Source: Puniceicoccaceae bacterium (GTDB lineage: Bacteria; Verrucomicrobiota; Verrucomicrobiia; Opitutales; Coraliomargaritaceae). From it: a stretch of 64,000 bases of DNA. The stretch covers positions 1-64,000 of the forward strand of contig QOOZ01000042.1 in NCBI GenBank assembly GCA_003331195.1, written 5' to 3'. The notes below the pieces were generated by a model. The model saw only the letters and a program-made list of their open reading frames with translations, was not told the origin of the DNA and did no database searches. Shown in pieces: positions 47,290-56,979 of this stretch. Position 1 is the stretch's first letter; each line of letters opens with the position of its first letter. Position numbers and translations under genes: made by a program.

Positions 47290-47945
47290 TTAGGTCGATC
47301 CAGTCCAAAGAGTTTTTCGCCAAGTTCATGGAGGTCCTTATAAATGTAATCGGATACGATGCATTCGGACAACTCTTCTGCACTGTGACTGCCCGTCGCC
47401 ACAAGGTGGCAAGCGATACAACCAGCTTCCGCTGCAGCGAGATCGTAAGGCGAGTCGCCGATCATTAATGCTTCCTCTGAGGCACAATCCATTTGCTCTA
47501 GTGCATGGGCAGTAAAGAGCGGATCAGGTTTTCGGTAGGGGCAGTCTGGATCTCCAGTGCCAATAATTACATCGAACCATTGATCAAGCCCGAGGTGTGC
47601 GATTACTGAGCGCGTATGGCTTGCATATTTGTTAGTAAACACGCCGAGCTTATCACCGCGTTTTTTCAAATTCTCCAGTAGCCAATCTACACCTGGCAGT
47701 GTGAAAACATCGTCGAAGATGATTTCCTCAAAATGTTTGCGGAAAAGTGGTTCAGCGACTGTAACCTTATCATCGCCGCAGAGTTTACTCAAAGTGATCG
47801 GTACCGAACCGCCGACAGTCGCACGCACCTTAGCATAATCGCTCTCAGGCAGGCCGAGTTCGCGTTGTGCGTATGTTACACTCTTATGGATTGTAGTGAA
47901 GTGGTCGATGAGCGTACCGTCTAAGTCAAATAGGATGTATTGCAT
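47286..47945 (-). CDS. HAD-superfamily phosphatase, copy 1
   Basis: A 219-residue Gph-like HAD hydrolase: ILFDLDGTLID at the N-terminus, VFTNKYASH in the middle, and MIGDSPYDLAAA towards the end. It is the first of a two-gene tandem with a coupled ATGA junction. The ATG at 47945 puts the nucleophile motif at the normal distance; the frame continues to 47963. It is divergent from the Nramp-like transporter gene. Confidence 0.83.
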   Translation of the reverse strand: MQYILFDLDGTLIDHFTTIHKSVTYAQRELGLPESDYAKVRATVGGSVPITLSKLCGDDKVTVAEPLFRKHFEEIIFDDVFTLPGVDWLLENLKKRGDKLGVFTNKYASHTRSVIAHLGLDQWFDVIIGTGDPDCPYRKPDPLFTAHALEQMDCASEEALMIGDSPYDLAAAEAGCIACHLVATGSHSAEELSECIVSDYIYKDLHELGEKLFGLDRPK

Positions 47946-48107
47946 GAAAATGTACTTTATCAAAATAACAAATAGCTACAGTTTAACCTATGCATGGCTC
48001 GTTTACCACCTTTGGCAAGCGTAGGTAAGGCACACGGTTTAAAAACATGCGTGATATATTACACAAAACAAACTGGGTAACTGCCGAAAGACGGGGGGAG
48101 GTTTTTT

Positions 48108-49355
48108 TTGGCTAGCCGCAGCAATCTTTGGAAAGCCCTAGGCCCGGGCATTCTAGTCGCCTGCGCCGCAATTGGTGGTTCGCACCTAGTCTGGTCGACC
48201 CGTGCGGGTGCCGAGTTTGGCTGGTCACTGCTCTGGCTCGTCTTACTGGCCAACTTACTTAAGTTCCCCTTCTTCTTTTTTGGTCAACGTTATGCCGCCG
48301 CGACAGGCGAGAGCCTGCTCGCAGGCTACAAGCGCCTCGGAATCGCTTATGTCTGGGTCTTTCTTACCATAAACATCTTGACTGGCACGATCAACATTGC
48401 AGGCGTCAGTATGCTCAGTGGTGCTTTACTCTCTGGCTATGGCATCACCGCCATTTCAGTGCCTCATCTTACTGTAGGCGTGCTCATTACATGTGCAGGG
48501 CTCCTATTAGTTGGACATTACAAACTGTTAGACAGCTTGGCCAAGCTCATCATCACAGTATTGGGTATCAGCACCATACTTGCAGTCGTCCTAGCACTAC
48601 CAAATCAGCCCGAAATTGCCGCCGACTTTGTCGCGCCAAGTCCATATCAATGGGCGTCCTTTGCCTTCATTATTAGCTTACTTGGTTGGATGCCCGCACC
48701 GATCGATCTCTCGGCTTGGTCGTCGCTCTGGATGTTTAGCCGTGAAAAACAGACTGGGCATGTCGCCACGATCAAGGAATCAAGCATCGACTTTTACATT
48801 GGTTACCTCGCTGCCTCTATCCTTGCGGCACTCTTCGTTGCGCTTGGCGCACTCATTATGTATGGATCCGGCGAAAGTTTTGCAGCGGGGGGGGTTGGTT
48901 TCGCTAAGCAGCTAGTCAGTCTCTATACTGCAAGCATTGGTGAATGGTCACACCTTCTCATACTTTCGGCTGCATTCATAACCATGTTCAGTACCTCATT
49001 GACCTGCCTCGATGGTTACCCGCGCTCATTCGCTGCCTGCAGCAGTCTAATCAAAGATCTACCGCCACAGAAATTTCAATGTATCCAAAACTTCTGGATA
49101 ATCCTCTCGACTATTTTCGCCAGCTTAGTCGTTTTGCTCTTCGCCAAAAGCCTGCTCCAACTGCTCAGCTTCGCAGCCATCGTCTCTTTCATCACCTCGC
49201 CAGTGCTCGCATATATTAATTACCGGGTAATGAGCGGTGAGAATGTCCCCAAAGAATTCCGCCCTCGCATCCTAATGAAACTGCTAAGCTGGGCAGGCAT
49301 CGTATTCTTCACCATAATGTCTCTTGCTTATCTCTACTTAAGATTCGTTAGCTAG
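48108..49355 (+). CDS. Nramp-family transporter, divergent metal site
   Basis: A 415-residue membrane protein with about eleven helices, related to Nramp divalent-metal transporters. In canonical Nramp the first helix has DPGN and the sixth MPH; here the matching places read AAIGGSH and GWMPAPID, so the residues that bind Mn/Fe are replaced. It may move another ion or work differently. The start is a TTG with a strong ribosome-binding site (GGGGGGAGG, 48093-48101) followed by eight T that set the spacing. A further eight-G run lies inside the gene (48887-48894). Confidence 0.8.
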   Translation: MASRSNLWKALGPGILVACAAIGGSHLVWSTRAGAEFGWSLLWLVLLANLLKFPFFFFGQRYAAATGESLLAGYKRLGIAYVWVFLTINILTGTINIAGVSMLSGALLSGYGITAISVPHLTVGVLITCAGLLLVGHYKLLDSLAKLIITVLGISTILAVVLALPNQPEIAADFVAPSPYQWASFAFIISLLGWMPAPIDLSAWSSLWMFSREKQTGHVATIKESSIDFYIGYLAASILAALFVALGALIMYGSGESFAAGGVGFAKQLVSLYTASIGEWSHLLILSAAFITMFSTSLTCLDGYPRSFAACSSLIKDLPPQKFQCIQNFWIILSTIFASLVVLLFAKSLLQLLSFAAIVSFITSPVLAYINYRVMSGENVPKEFRPRILMKLLSWAGIVFFTIMSLAYLYLRFVS

Positions 49356-49431
49356 CAAGAGTAGTGGTGGCGTTTCTAACCTCAGTTAGTCGTAGGTAAC
49401 CGCCCTGAATACATTGACCTGCAAATAAAAG

Positions 49432-50727
49432 TCATCCCGCTTCCGCAGTCAAAATGTATGGCTGCAAAACAGACATCATACGCTCGGGAACGGAGCCAAC
49501 AAGGTAGGTGCCTTCATCACGGGCTTCTTCTCTACGGACACCACCCTCGCGGTGGAGTCGCGCGACTAGGTCGTAGCGCTCATGAGGAATCAGTAAACGC
49601 AGTTGGGTAAAGTCGGCCTCAATGATAGCCTCCATCTTGCCCTGCAGGGCGTCGAGTCCCTCACCGGTATGAGCGCTTATGAAGATTGCCCCTGGGTAGC
49701 GAATCGAGAGATCCTGACACGTTACCTCGTCCCAAAGTGCGTCGAGCTTGTTAAATACAGTAATGATCTTTTTATCTTTTGCACCGAGATCCTTCAACAC
49801 GCTCAGTGTTGTCTCTGCATGGGAATCAACTTCGGGACTGTTGATGTCTAATACATGTATCAAAAAGTTAGATACGATAGCCTCTTCCAGTGTAGCTTTG
49901 AAAGCATCAACTAGTCGGTGAGGGAGGTTACGAACAAAGCCGACGGTGTCCGTGACGACGAGTGACTGTCCAGAGGGTAGGGGACAACGACGGGAAGTCG
50001 GGTCGAGCGTAGCAAAGAGTTTATCCTCAGCCAGTATATTAGAATTAGTCAGTTTGTTAAGCAGGGAAGATTTCCCTGCATTGGTGTAGCCAACGATGGC
50101 GCAGCTTGGCACAGGCACGGTCATGCGTTTTTTGCGCTGGGTCTCACGATGTTGAATGACACTCTCAAGCTCACGTTTCACACGTGTGATTTGAGTGCGC
50201 ACCATCCGTTGATCAAGCTCAAGTTGGGTCTCACCCGCATCACGCTGCATGGACCCGCCACCTCGCTGGCGGCTAAGGTGTGTCCATGCACTTTTCAGAC
50301 GCGGTAAATTGTGTTCTAGGCGGGCCAACTCAACTTGCAGCACAGCTTCCTTAGTCTGAGCACGGTCGCCGAAAATATCAAGGATCACTTCTTGGCGATC
50401 GATCACGAGAATTTTTTCCTCGGCGAGTTCCTCCCAGTTTCGCTGCTGTGCGGGTGTCAACTGGTTATCGAAAATAATCACGTCACAGTCGTGCGCTTTC
50501 GCTTCATCGACAAGCTCTTGGGCTTTGCCTGATCCCACGAGTAGTTTGGCTTGTGGTTTGCGTATAGAGACCATGCGCTCGTGTTGGATACCGAAGCCAA
50601 GAGTGTCCACTAACTCGCAAAGCTCATCCAATAAGCTGCGAGTATTGCTGGCGGTATCGTCAGGGAGCGTCACGCCAATCAGCATGGCGCGCTCGACTAC
50701 GGTAGGCCTTTCTTTGACGTCGTGCAC
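49432..50727 (-). CDS. hflX: HflX ribosome-associated GTPase
   Basis: A 431-residue GTPase of the Obg-HflX group, known in other bacteria for splitting stalled or stress-inactivated ribosomes. An N-terminal HflX domain with the glycine-rich RQRGGGSMQRDAGETQLE segment is followed by a G domain with GYTNAGKSSLLNKL, DTVGF and NKLD. A short C-terminal domain follows. The length is normal. It is convergent with the Nramp-like gene. hfq is not adjacent, unlike in many Proteobacteria. Confidence 0.95.
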   Translation of the reverse strand: MHDVKERPTVVERAMLIGVTLPDDTASNTRSLLDELCELVDTLGFGIQHERMVSIRKPQAKLLVGSGKAQELVDEAKAHDCDVIIFDNQLTPAQQRNWEELAEEKILVIDRQEVILDIFGDRAQTKEAVLQVELARLEHNLPRLKSAWTHLSRQRGGGSMQRDAGETQLELDQRMVRTQITRVKRELESVIQHRETQRKKRMTVPVPSCAIVGYTNAGKSSLLNKLTNSNILAEDKLFATLDPTSRRCPLPSGQSLVVTDTVGFVRNLPHRLVDAFKATLEEAIVSNFLIHVLDINSPEVDSHAETTLSVLKDLGAKDKKIITVFNKLDALWDEVTCQDLSIRYPGAIFISAHTGEGLDALQGKMEAIIEADFTQLRLLIPHERYDLVARLHREGGVRREEARDEGTYLVGSVPERMMSVLQPYILTAEAG

Positions 50728-51135
50728 AGTTTAAGTATCTTAAAAGCAGAAGGTCGCAACTTAAGCGTCTTTAAATTTAAATCCACAACGAAATCGAGAT
50801 AAACTAGAGCAGATAGCAACACTCGGATCCAAACGACATTGAGTAGCCTGATTCTCGCAATCAATGGCCTCTGCGTGCTTGCTCTTGAAGACACTGGCCA
50901 TACGTTACGTCATTATTTTGTTCTGCGCATTCATTAGTGACGCAGATCCAGAAGCTTTACAGGAAATTTCCGAGATGTATAGCTCCTAAAACCAACAGAA
51001 TACAATGCTACAAATTTTGGTGTATTTGCATAGCCTAGAGTTCTAGCTTCTCAAGCTTAGCACTAAAACAATAGACAAAATTACGAATCTAATTAAAGAA
51101 TTTCATTATCCATTTAATAATCAAAAGTAACTAAC
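50728..51135. other. 408-bp intergenic region between hflX and add
   Basis: No confident gene. The plus strand has a small ATG reading frame at 50864-50989 (41 codons, MASACLLLKTLAIRYV then a hydrophobic stretch and a polar end SEMYSS) without a ribosome-binding site; it could be chance or a gene remnant. The base composition turns AT-rich towards the right, marking the start of the purine island. The promoters of hflX (left) and add (right) should lie here, but none is clear enough to place. Confidence 0.3.
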
Positions 51136-52083
51136 ATGTATACACCTGAACAAAAACTTAAAGATTTCGTGCAGAGCCTACCAAAGACAGAGACTCACCT
51201 GCATCTAGAAGGTTCTTGTCCCATTGAATTAATCCGTAATGCGAGTCCTGGCCAGTTTGATCACGACCCCCCAATGTGGTCTGATGATTTCCGCTACGAC
51301 AGTTTTGATCAATTCATGGAGATGTATGATCATTTTTGTGCTTCCGCTTTTGTTTCAGCTGAGGTTTATCACCAATGTGCTAAGATTGTTTTACAAAGAT
51401 GCTCAGACCAAAATGTAAGGTATGTCGAGACTAGTTTCCATGTAGGTACTTTAATTGATGGAGGTATTGATGGGGAAGATATTGTAGATGCAGTATTGAG
51501 CGCCGCTCCAGAAGGTATGGAGGTGCGAGTATTTATGGGCATGTGTCACAATGACTATATCGGACCAGGGAAAAAAATTATTGATGATTGTATCTACTGG
51601 AAAAAATTAACAGGCATAGATTTACACGGCCCCGAATATTGGCCATTAGAACCATGGACCGCTAGGGTCTGGAAATCTGCTGCAGATGAGGGAAAATTCT
51701 TAAAAGCACACGCTGGAGAATTTATGCCGGCTTCCTTTGTTAGACGTTGCATAGAAGAACTCGGTGTAAGACGTATCCAACATGGTGTAAGATGTATTGA
51801 AGACCCTGATGTCGTCGCACTTGTAAAAGATTTGGATGTTACGCTGGATATTTGCCCAATTAGTAATGTTAAGCTTCAAGTTGAAGGTATAACAAAAATG
51901 TCAGAACACCCGATTAGAGATTTATTTGATGCTGGAGTTCGTTGCACCATAAATTCTGATGATCCTTTTATGTTTGGTAACTCATTAAGTGAGGAATACT
52001 ACGCACTAGCAACAGACCTACACTTTACAGAAAAGGAATTGGAAAAAATTGCTCAAAATGGATTCGATGTTGCTATCAATTAA
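51136..52083 (+). CDS. add: adenosine deaminase
   Basis: A 315-residue zinc hydrolase that turns adenosine into inosine. The zinc ligands His21 and His23 lie in THLHLEGS, the catalytic Glu in KAHAGEF near residue 190, a further histidine in RRIQHGVRC, and the late Asp pair in NSDDPFMF. The C-terminus is a little short compared with typical bacterial Add (about 330). A related specificity such as adenine or methylthioadenosine deamination cannot be excluded by eye. It opens the AT-rich purine island and is convergent with the ureide operon. Confidence 0.85.
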   Translation: MYTPEQKLKDFVQSLPKTETHLHLEGSCPIELIRNASPGQFDHDPPMWSDDFRYDSFDQFMEMYDHFCASAFVSAEVYHQCAKIVLQRCSDQNVRYVETSFHVGTLIDGGIDGEDIVDAVLSAAPEGMEVRVFMGMCHNDYIGPGKKIIDDCIYWKKLTGIDLHGPEYWPLEPWTARVWKSAADEGKFLKAHAGEFMPASFVRRCIEELGVRRIQHGVRCIEDPDVVALVKDLDVTLDICPISNVKLQVEGITKMSEHPIRDLFDAGVRCTINSDDPFMFGNSLSEEYYALATDLHFTEKELEKIAQNGFDVAIN

Positions 52084-52155
52084 TTAGGCTAGTCAGGCAA
52101 TCGACCAATAATAGTTATCCTGATTATGAAATTCAGTCTTTCAAATATACCCTAA

Positions 52156-53133
52156 TCATTTAGATCCCCACCAACCAGATAAAATACCCGCTAAGATTAG
52201 TTGGGCTGGATGGTAGCACATCAAAGGAATTATAATAGAGGCAGTATCTGTTACACTAGGGGCAAATGCTAATATAGATGTAATTAGGGGTAGCCCCGTA
52301 GCTATGGATTTTTGGCTCGAGCAGAAAAATGCAGATATACGCTGTTCTTTTGATAGATTTAAAAAAATCGAAGACCACCAAACCAAAAAGCTAACTAAAA
52401 GTAAAATAAGGACGGTTAGCAATATAACTTTAAAGATAGTAATGAAACCTAGTTGAATTAAAAAACCTGAACTAACGCTTTGAGCAAAAGCGCAATGCAC
52501 AATAAAAACAATTATCCAATTCCCAAAGCCCTTGGTTCTATTTGCCATGAAAACAGAAACTTCAGGGAGCTTTTGTCTAATAAGTTGACCGAATAATAGT
52601 GGCGCAATAATCAGAATAAAGAGTTTTGAAAATAGCGGACTTAGTGGAATACTCAAATTAGATTCAACAGATAAATATGTAATAGCAACCGTGGGCACAA
52701 GGAGAACTGACAGCAAATTAGAAAAAACCGTCGAAAAAATTGCATTAGACGTATTCCCTTTTGAGACAGTTGAAAAAACAACAGCTGAAGACACCGTTGT
52801 AGGCAAAATTGCAAGCATCCAGAATCCAATCTTTAATTCTTCATTTATAACATGTGATATAGGTAGAATTAGTGCCCCAACTATAATTGGAAAAATTATA
52901 TAGTTCCAAAAAAGGACGAAGGCGTGTAAACGCTTAGGATTATAGCCTTTGGTTAATTCACTAATTGGTAGTGCGATTCCTTGTAGGAAGAAAATTAGCC
53001 ACACACCAATGTTTGTAGTCAGTTCAGGACATAAAAGCCCACCTTTGCTACCATATGAGGGAAAAAGTATCGCAAGAATGACCCCGAATAGAAGCCATAA
53101 AGTAAAGGAATGCTTCTTTAAATGTTTTTGCAT
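52156..53133 (-). CDS. SBF/bile-acid:sodium symporter-like transporter
   Basis: A 325-residue membrane protein with about ten helices, of the SBF-like group (SLC10A7-like). Typical features are the early FPSYGSKGG segment, a helix break in ILPTTVSSAVVFSTVSKGN and the second broken helix near FFCSSQKSIATGLPLI. It overlaps the upstream amidase gene by 16 bases, so it belongs to the ureide operon. It could import an intermediate or an organic anion used by the pathway; this role is inferred from context only. It is the last gene of the operon. Confidence 0.8.
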   Translation of the reverse strand: MQKHLKKHSFTLWLLFGVILAILFPSYGSKGGLLCPELTTNIGVWLIFFLQGIALPISELTKGYNPKRLHAFVLFWNYIIFPIIVGALILPISHVINEELKIGFWMLAILPTTVSSAVVFSTVSKGNTSNAIFSTVFSNLLSVLLVPTVAITYLSVESNLSIPLSPLFSKLFILIIAPLLFGQLIRQKLPEVSVFMANRTKGFGNWIIVFIVHCAFAQSVSSGFLIQLGFITIFKVILLTVLILLLVSFLVWWSSIFLNLSKEQRISAFFCSSQKSIATGLPLITSILAFAPSVTDTASIIIPLMCYHPAQLILAGILSGWWGSK

Positions 53134-54362
53134 AGCTCAACTATTGCCAAAGGTATATTAGGTTCTACTTTTTTAAAGATAAACTGAAGACCAATGGAAC
53201 GTTTTTCATCAAGCCAGACCGGTACGGTTAAAGCGGGTAGGCCAGATAAACTTGCTGGTGTTGTTAATTGAAGCGTCATCTCTCGCAGATTAGAATTAGC
53301 ATCTTTTAATGGGACAGATGCAGTGGGGCAAATAGGCATAACCAAAAAATCGTACGTTTGAAAAAAATCATTAAACCAATTAGTAATTTTAGTTTTATAT
53401 AGATTGGCCTTGGAAATATCTTCTGGTGTCCATTTTCTAGCGCGCAAAATACGACTCACTACTTGAGGATCATAATTATCCATTCTCTTATTAATGAATT
53501 TTTCATGTATCGCATATGCTTCAACACTTTGCAGTACGTTGAAAGCAAAATGGCACTTAGACAAAAGGGATTCAAAGGAATCGCTATCAGTAAGTTGTTT
53601 AATTTCTAAGTGAGATATTACTGCGCTTAAATGATTAAAGGATTCGATTTCGAGCAAATGTTTAGGTATAATTGAACAGCCATTTAATTCGCGGATAGAA
53701 TTAGTGCTATCGTGGTTAAACCAAGCCAGCAATGTGTGAGTCATATCTTTAGCGGAAGCGCTAAACCAGCCCATAGTGTCAAAACTGGGTGCCAAAGGAA
53801 AAGCGCCCTCCAGAAAATAGCCGGGGGCCCAACGAATACCATACACACCGCACCATGCAGCAGGAAGCCGTATGGAACCACCTGTATCAGTTCCGAAACT
53901 CAATGGTAAGTAATCAGCCGCAACTAAATACGCTGATCCGCTACTTGAACCTCCACTTAGGCAATTTTTCAATAAAGGATGTCTGCAATTGCCAAAGTGC
54001 GGGTTCTCTCCAGTCAGCCCGTAAGCAAATTCATTCATTTGAGTTTTAGCGACACAAGTAGCACCTAATTGACTCATTCGCTCAATAATAGCAGAATTTT
54101 TAGTGGCACATGCGTTGAACTCTGGAAGTATTGAAGAATTTCTACTCGGGAACCCGCTAACATCAAATAGATCTTTAACGGCATAAGGCACACCCGCCAA
54201 GGGCCCTGTTGTGTTATTCTTATTAAATTGTATTAATTGGCTGATTACAGAAGTGCCAGTTTTGTCGACACACTCTTTAAGAGAATTATCAATTAAACAC
54301 GCCCATTCATTATAATCTTCGATGAAACATTTTTGAGTATATTCTATACAATTGTTATTCAT
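53118..54362 (-). CDS. amidase-signature hydrolase
   Basis: A 414-residue amidase-signature enzyme with the Ser-cisSer-Lys triad: Lys63 in YAVKDLFD, the GGSSSGSA loop at 137-144, and the nucleophile Ser163 in TDTGGSIRLP. It sits directly after allB, sharing one base (TGATG), inside the ureide operon. A reasonable inferred role is hydrolysis of a late intermediate, for example ureidoglycolate, oxamate or allophanate. Allophanate hydrolases carry an extra C-terminal domain that is absent here. The substrate is open. Confidence 0.82.
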   Translation of the reverse strand: MNNNCIEYTQKCFIEDYNEWACLIDNSLKECVDKTGTSVISQLIQFNKNNTTGPLAGVPYAVKDLFDVSGFPSRNSSILPEFNACATKNSAIIERMSQLGATCVAKTQMNEFAYGLTGENPHFGNCRHPLLKNCLSGGSSSGSAYLVAADYLPLSFGTDTGGSIRLPAAWCGVYGIRWAPGYFLEGAFPLAPSFDTMGWFSASAKDMTHTLLAWFNHDSTNSIRELNGCSIIPKHLLEIESFNHLSAVISHLEIKQLTDSDSFESLLSKCHFAFNVLQSVEAYAIHEKFINKRMDNYDPQVVSRILRARKWTPEDISKANLYKTKITNWFNDFFQTYDFLVMPICPTASVPLKDANSNLREMTLQLTTPASLSGLPALTVPVWLDEKRSIGLQFIFKKVEPNIPLAIVELCKNI

Positions 54363-55708
54363 CAGTAAGAGTATGGAATAAATTTACCCCGAGGTGGAGT
54401 TTCCAGTAGCTTTCCATCTGAGCTTACTAAATTACCCCGCAGCCAAGAAGTGATTAATTCTATGTTAATTTTAGCACCTATATAAGCTGAACGTTGATGC
54501 CTAGTTAGCAAAGAGCTCCCATCTATCACTGAAGTAGATTCTAATTCTTTAATTAGCGTAAAATCAGCATCCTTATTTAAATCTATTGCACCCTTTGATG
54601 TTAGATTAATTACCTTTGCAGGATTTTCACAACAGAGTCTCTGTATTGTTTTTATGCGGGGTAATACATCCATTCCATAACGGCTTATCAATAGAGGATA
54701 GCCATGCTGGATACCTGCAATACCTCCCCAAGCATCAAAAAAAGATTGACCCTCCTTCATCTCAGGAGGACTTGGAGAATGATCCGACCCTATGGTGTCG
54801 ATTAAATTGTCAAAAATTGCCACCTCTAAAGCCCTCATTCGAGCCTTTGAACGCAATGGCGGCGCGCACTTAGCATCTGCACCAATATTGTCTGCATCTA
54901 CTCTCGTAAGTAACAAATAGTGCGGACAAGTCTCACATATAATATCGACTCCCTGACGTTTTGCATTCTGTATTACACTCAAAACTTCAGCTGAGCTAAC
55001 ATGTACAATAGTTATTGGACATCCTGTTTCTAAGGACAATTCGATCGCAGTCTTAGTGGCGCTAATCTCAGCTTCAACAGGCCTAGATGCATCCCAGTCA
55101 AATGCACTAACAGTTCTTTTCAAACGCTCTGATGCGCGATTTACTACTATTGGGTCTTCTGCATGTAACGCTAGACGCAGACCTGTTTGCGCAATCCGAT
55201 ACATTGCTTCTCGTAGAGTCGATCTATCAGAATTTAAAAAATCGACATTACCACTTGGTATCATAAAGGCTTTAAAACCGATAACACCAGCTTTAGCGAG
55301 AGGCTCTATATCGTTAATATTTCCGGGCACTATTCCACCCCAAAGTCCAAAATCCACATAGGATTTATTATTTATGGCTGCAAGCTTAGTGTTCAAAGCA
55401 TCTACACTAGTTGTTGACGGTATGCTGTTGAGAGGCATCTCAGCTAAATATGATATCCCTGCAGCGCTAGCGGCAGCACTACCTGTCGTAAAACCTTCCC
55501 AATGAATACGACCTGGTTCATTAAAATGAACATGAAGATCTACCGATCCAGGAAGACAATACGCACTATCGCCATCTACTTCACTTTTAGAACTTCCAGT
55601 AATGTTCGGAGAAATCTCAGCAAAACTTTCATCAATTATTCCCAGATCTACGAAATGCCATGCATCATCTTTGATGACACGAACGTTCCTTATAATAGTA
55701 TCGAACAT
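54362..55708 (-). CDS. allB: allantoinase
   Basis: A 448-residue cyclic amidohydrolase that opens allantoin to allantoate. The binuclear metal site is clear: His59 and His61 in VDLHVHFNEPGR, the carboxylated Lys near 147 in GFKAFM, histidines in LHAEDP and VHVSS, and the Asp in GSDHSPSP. These motifs fit allantoinase better than dihydropyrimidinase, and the neighbours allC, uraH and uraD support it. The frame is open to 55729; the ATG at 55708 avoids overlap with allC and gives the normal start. Confidence 0.93.
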   Translation of the reverse strand: MFDTIIRNVRVIKDDAWHFVDLGIIDESFAEISPNITGSSKSEVDGDSAYCLPGSVDLHVHFNEPGRIHWEGFTTGSAAASAAGISYLAEMPLNSIPSTTSVDALNTKLAAINNKSYVDFGLWGGIVPGNINDIEPLAKAGVIGFKAFMIPSGNVDFLNSDRSTLREAMYRIAQTGLRLALHAEDPIVVNRASERLKRTVSAFDWDASRPVEAEISATKTAIELSLETGCPITIVHVSSAEVLSVIQNAKRQGVDIICETCPHYLLLTRVDADNIGADAKCAPPLRSKARMRALEVAIFDNLIDTIGSDHSPSPPEMKEGQSFFDAWGGIAGIQHGYPLLISRYGMDVLPRIKTIQRLCCENPAKVINLTSKGAIDLNKDADFTLIKELESTSVIDGSSLLTRHQRSAYIGAKINIELITSWLRGNLVSSDGKLLETPPRGKFIPYSY

Positions 55709-55712
55709 AACA

Positions 55713-56975
55713 CTAAAAATTTTTATCAATTATGAGCACGGCTCGAAGCATAGCTTTAAAAGCTAGAATACAATCTGCATTTGATGCATATTCGTCTGGG
55801 TGATGGCTAAGTCCATCTTTGCAGCGCACAGCAAGCATACTTGCAGGACATACTTGAGCTACTTTCATACTATCATGACCAGCTCCACTAAACATGCGTG
55901 GAGAACTACCCTGCATGACTTCACAACTTTCAGCTAATATATCTGTCAGTCTTTGATCTAATTGCGCGTCATCAGCTTCATGAACTAACTTATACTCAAA
56001 CTTTAGAGCCGATCGATTCGCAATAGATTTAATTTCCTGACTTAATTTATCATGCACCCGTTTTAAACCTTTCAAATCAGGATACCGCATATCAATCGAA
56101 AACTTTACCGTTCCCGGTATAACATTACTGGCATTTGGAATTACCTCAAGGTGACCAACAGTTGCTCTTATGAGCTCATCGCTTTTACACATTTGATTAA
56201 CAGCCAGAACCATTTCACTCGCTACAGGCAAAGGATCATTGCGTAAACTTGCCGGGATAGTGCCTGCATGACCTGCGCAACCAGTTAAAATAATCTCAGA
56301 GCGAAGCTGGGCCGCTATGTTTATAAACACACCCAATGCACGATTAGATTTTTCTAAGATTGGGCCCTGTTCTATATGAGATTCCAAAAATACATCCTGC
56401 GGACGTATGTATGGCGTCTTATATGCATTAAGAATCATATCAATTGACTCTGCACGATCTACTAACCACTCCCCAAGTGTCTTTCCATATTCATCTTCTT
56501 TATGAAGCCATTCTTCTTTAAACAGCCCGGTTAAATATGCACTTCCCAAGAATGTAGTGTTAAAGCGCACGCCCTCCTCGTCGCAGAATGCTAAAACTGA
56601 TAGATTATGATTAAAGGGATGTTTTGATTCAACGATAGCTTCAACTACAGCAATTCCTATTAAAACACCCAAAATGCCATCAAATGCTCCAGCATTAACC
56701 ACTGTATCATAGTGCGAGCCTAAATGTATACGGGGAGCTTCTGTGCCTTCTTTTGAAAATGATCTTTGACCATACACATTGGTTAATGGGTCATTAAACG
56801 TCTCCATTCCAGAAGCATCCATCCAACCCTTTAACTTATACGCTGCCTCTTCAGAAGCCGGTGAAAATATAATGCGCTCAATCCAATCACTTCTCTGAGA
56901 AATCCTACGCATAATAGCGAGGCGTTTTATCAAGCGTGCACCTGCTGATTGTGTAGCACTTTCGAGTGAATTCAT
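55713..56975 (-). CDS. allC: allantoate amidohydrolase
   Basis: A 420-residue M20-family amidohydrolase that removes ammonia and CO2 from allantoate to give ureidoglycine. Metal ligands are visible in LGSHYDTVVNAGAFDGILG, CDEEGVRF and ESHIEQGPILE, and near the end in FSGAGHDSMKVA. The dimerisation domain lies between about 210 and 330. A carbamoyl-amino-acid hydrolase would look similar, but the position between uraH and allB makes AllC the better call. Four bases separate it from each neighbour. Confidence 0.9.
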   Translation of the reverse strand: MNSLESATQSAGARLIKRLAIMRRISQRSDWIERIIFSPASEEAAYKLKGWMDASGMETFNDPLTNVYGQRSFSKEGTEAPRIHLGSHYDTVVNAGAFDGILGVLIGIAVVEAIVESKHPFNHNLSVLAFCDEEGVRFNTTFLGSAYLTGLFKEEWLHKEDEYGKTLGEWLVDRAESIDMILNAYKTPYIRPQDVFLESHIEQGPILEKSNRALGVFINIAAQLRSEIILTGCAGHAGTIPASLRNDPLPVASEMVLAVNQMCKSDELIRATVGHLEVIPNASNVIPGTVKFSIDMRYPDLKGLKRVHDKLSQEIKSIANRSALKFEYKLVHEADDAQLDQRLTDILAESCEVMQGSSPRMFSGAGHDSMKVAQVCPASMLAVRCKDGLSHHPDEYASNADCILAFKAMLRAVLIIDKNF

Positions 56976-56979
56976 TCAA

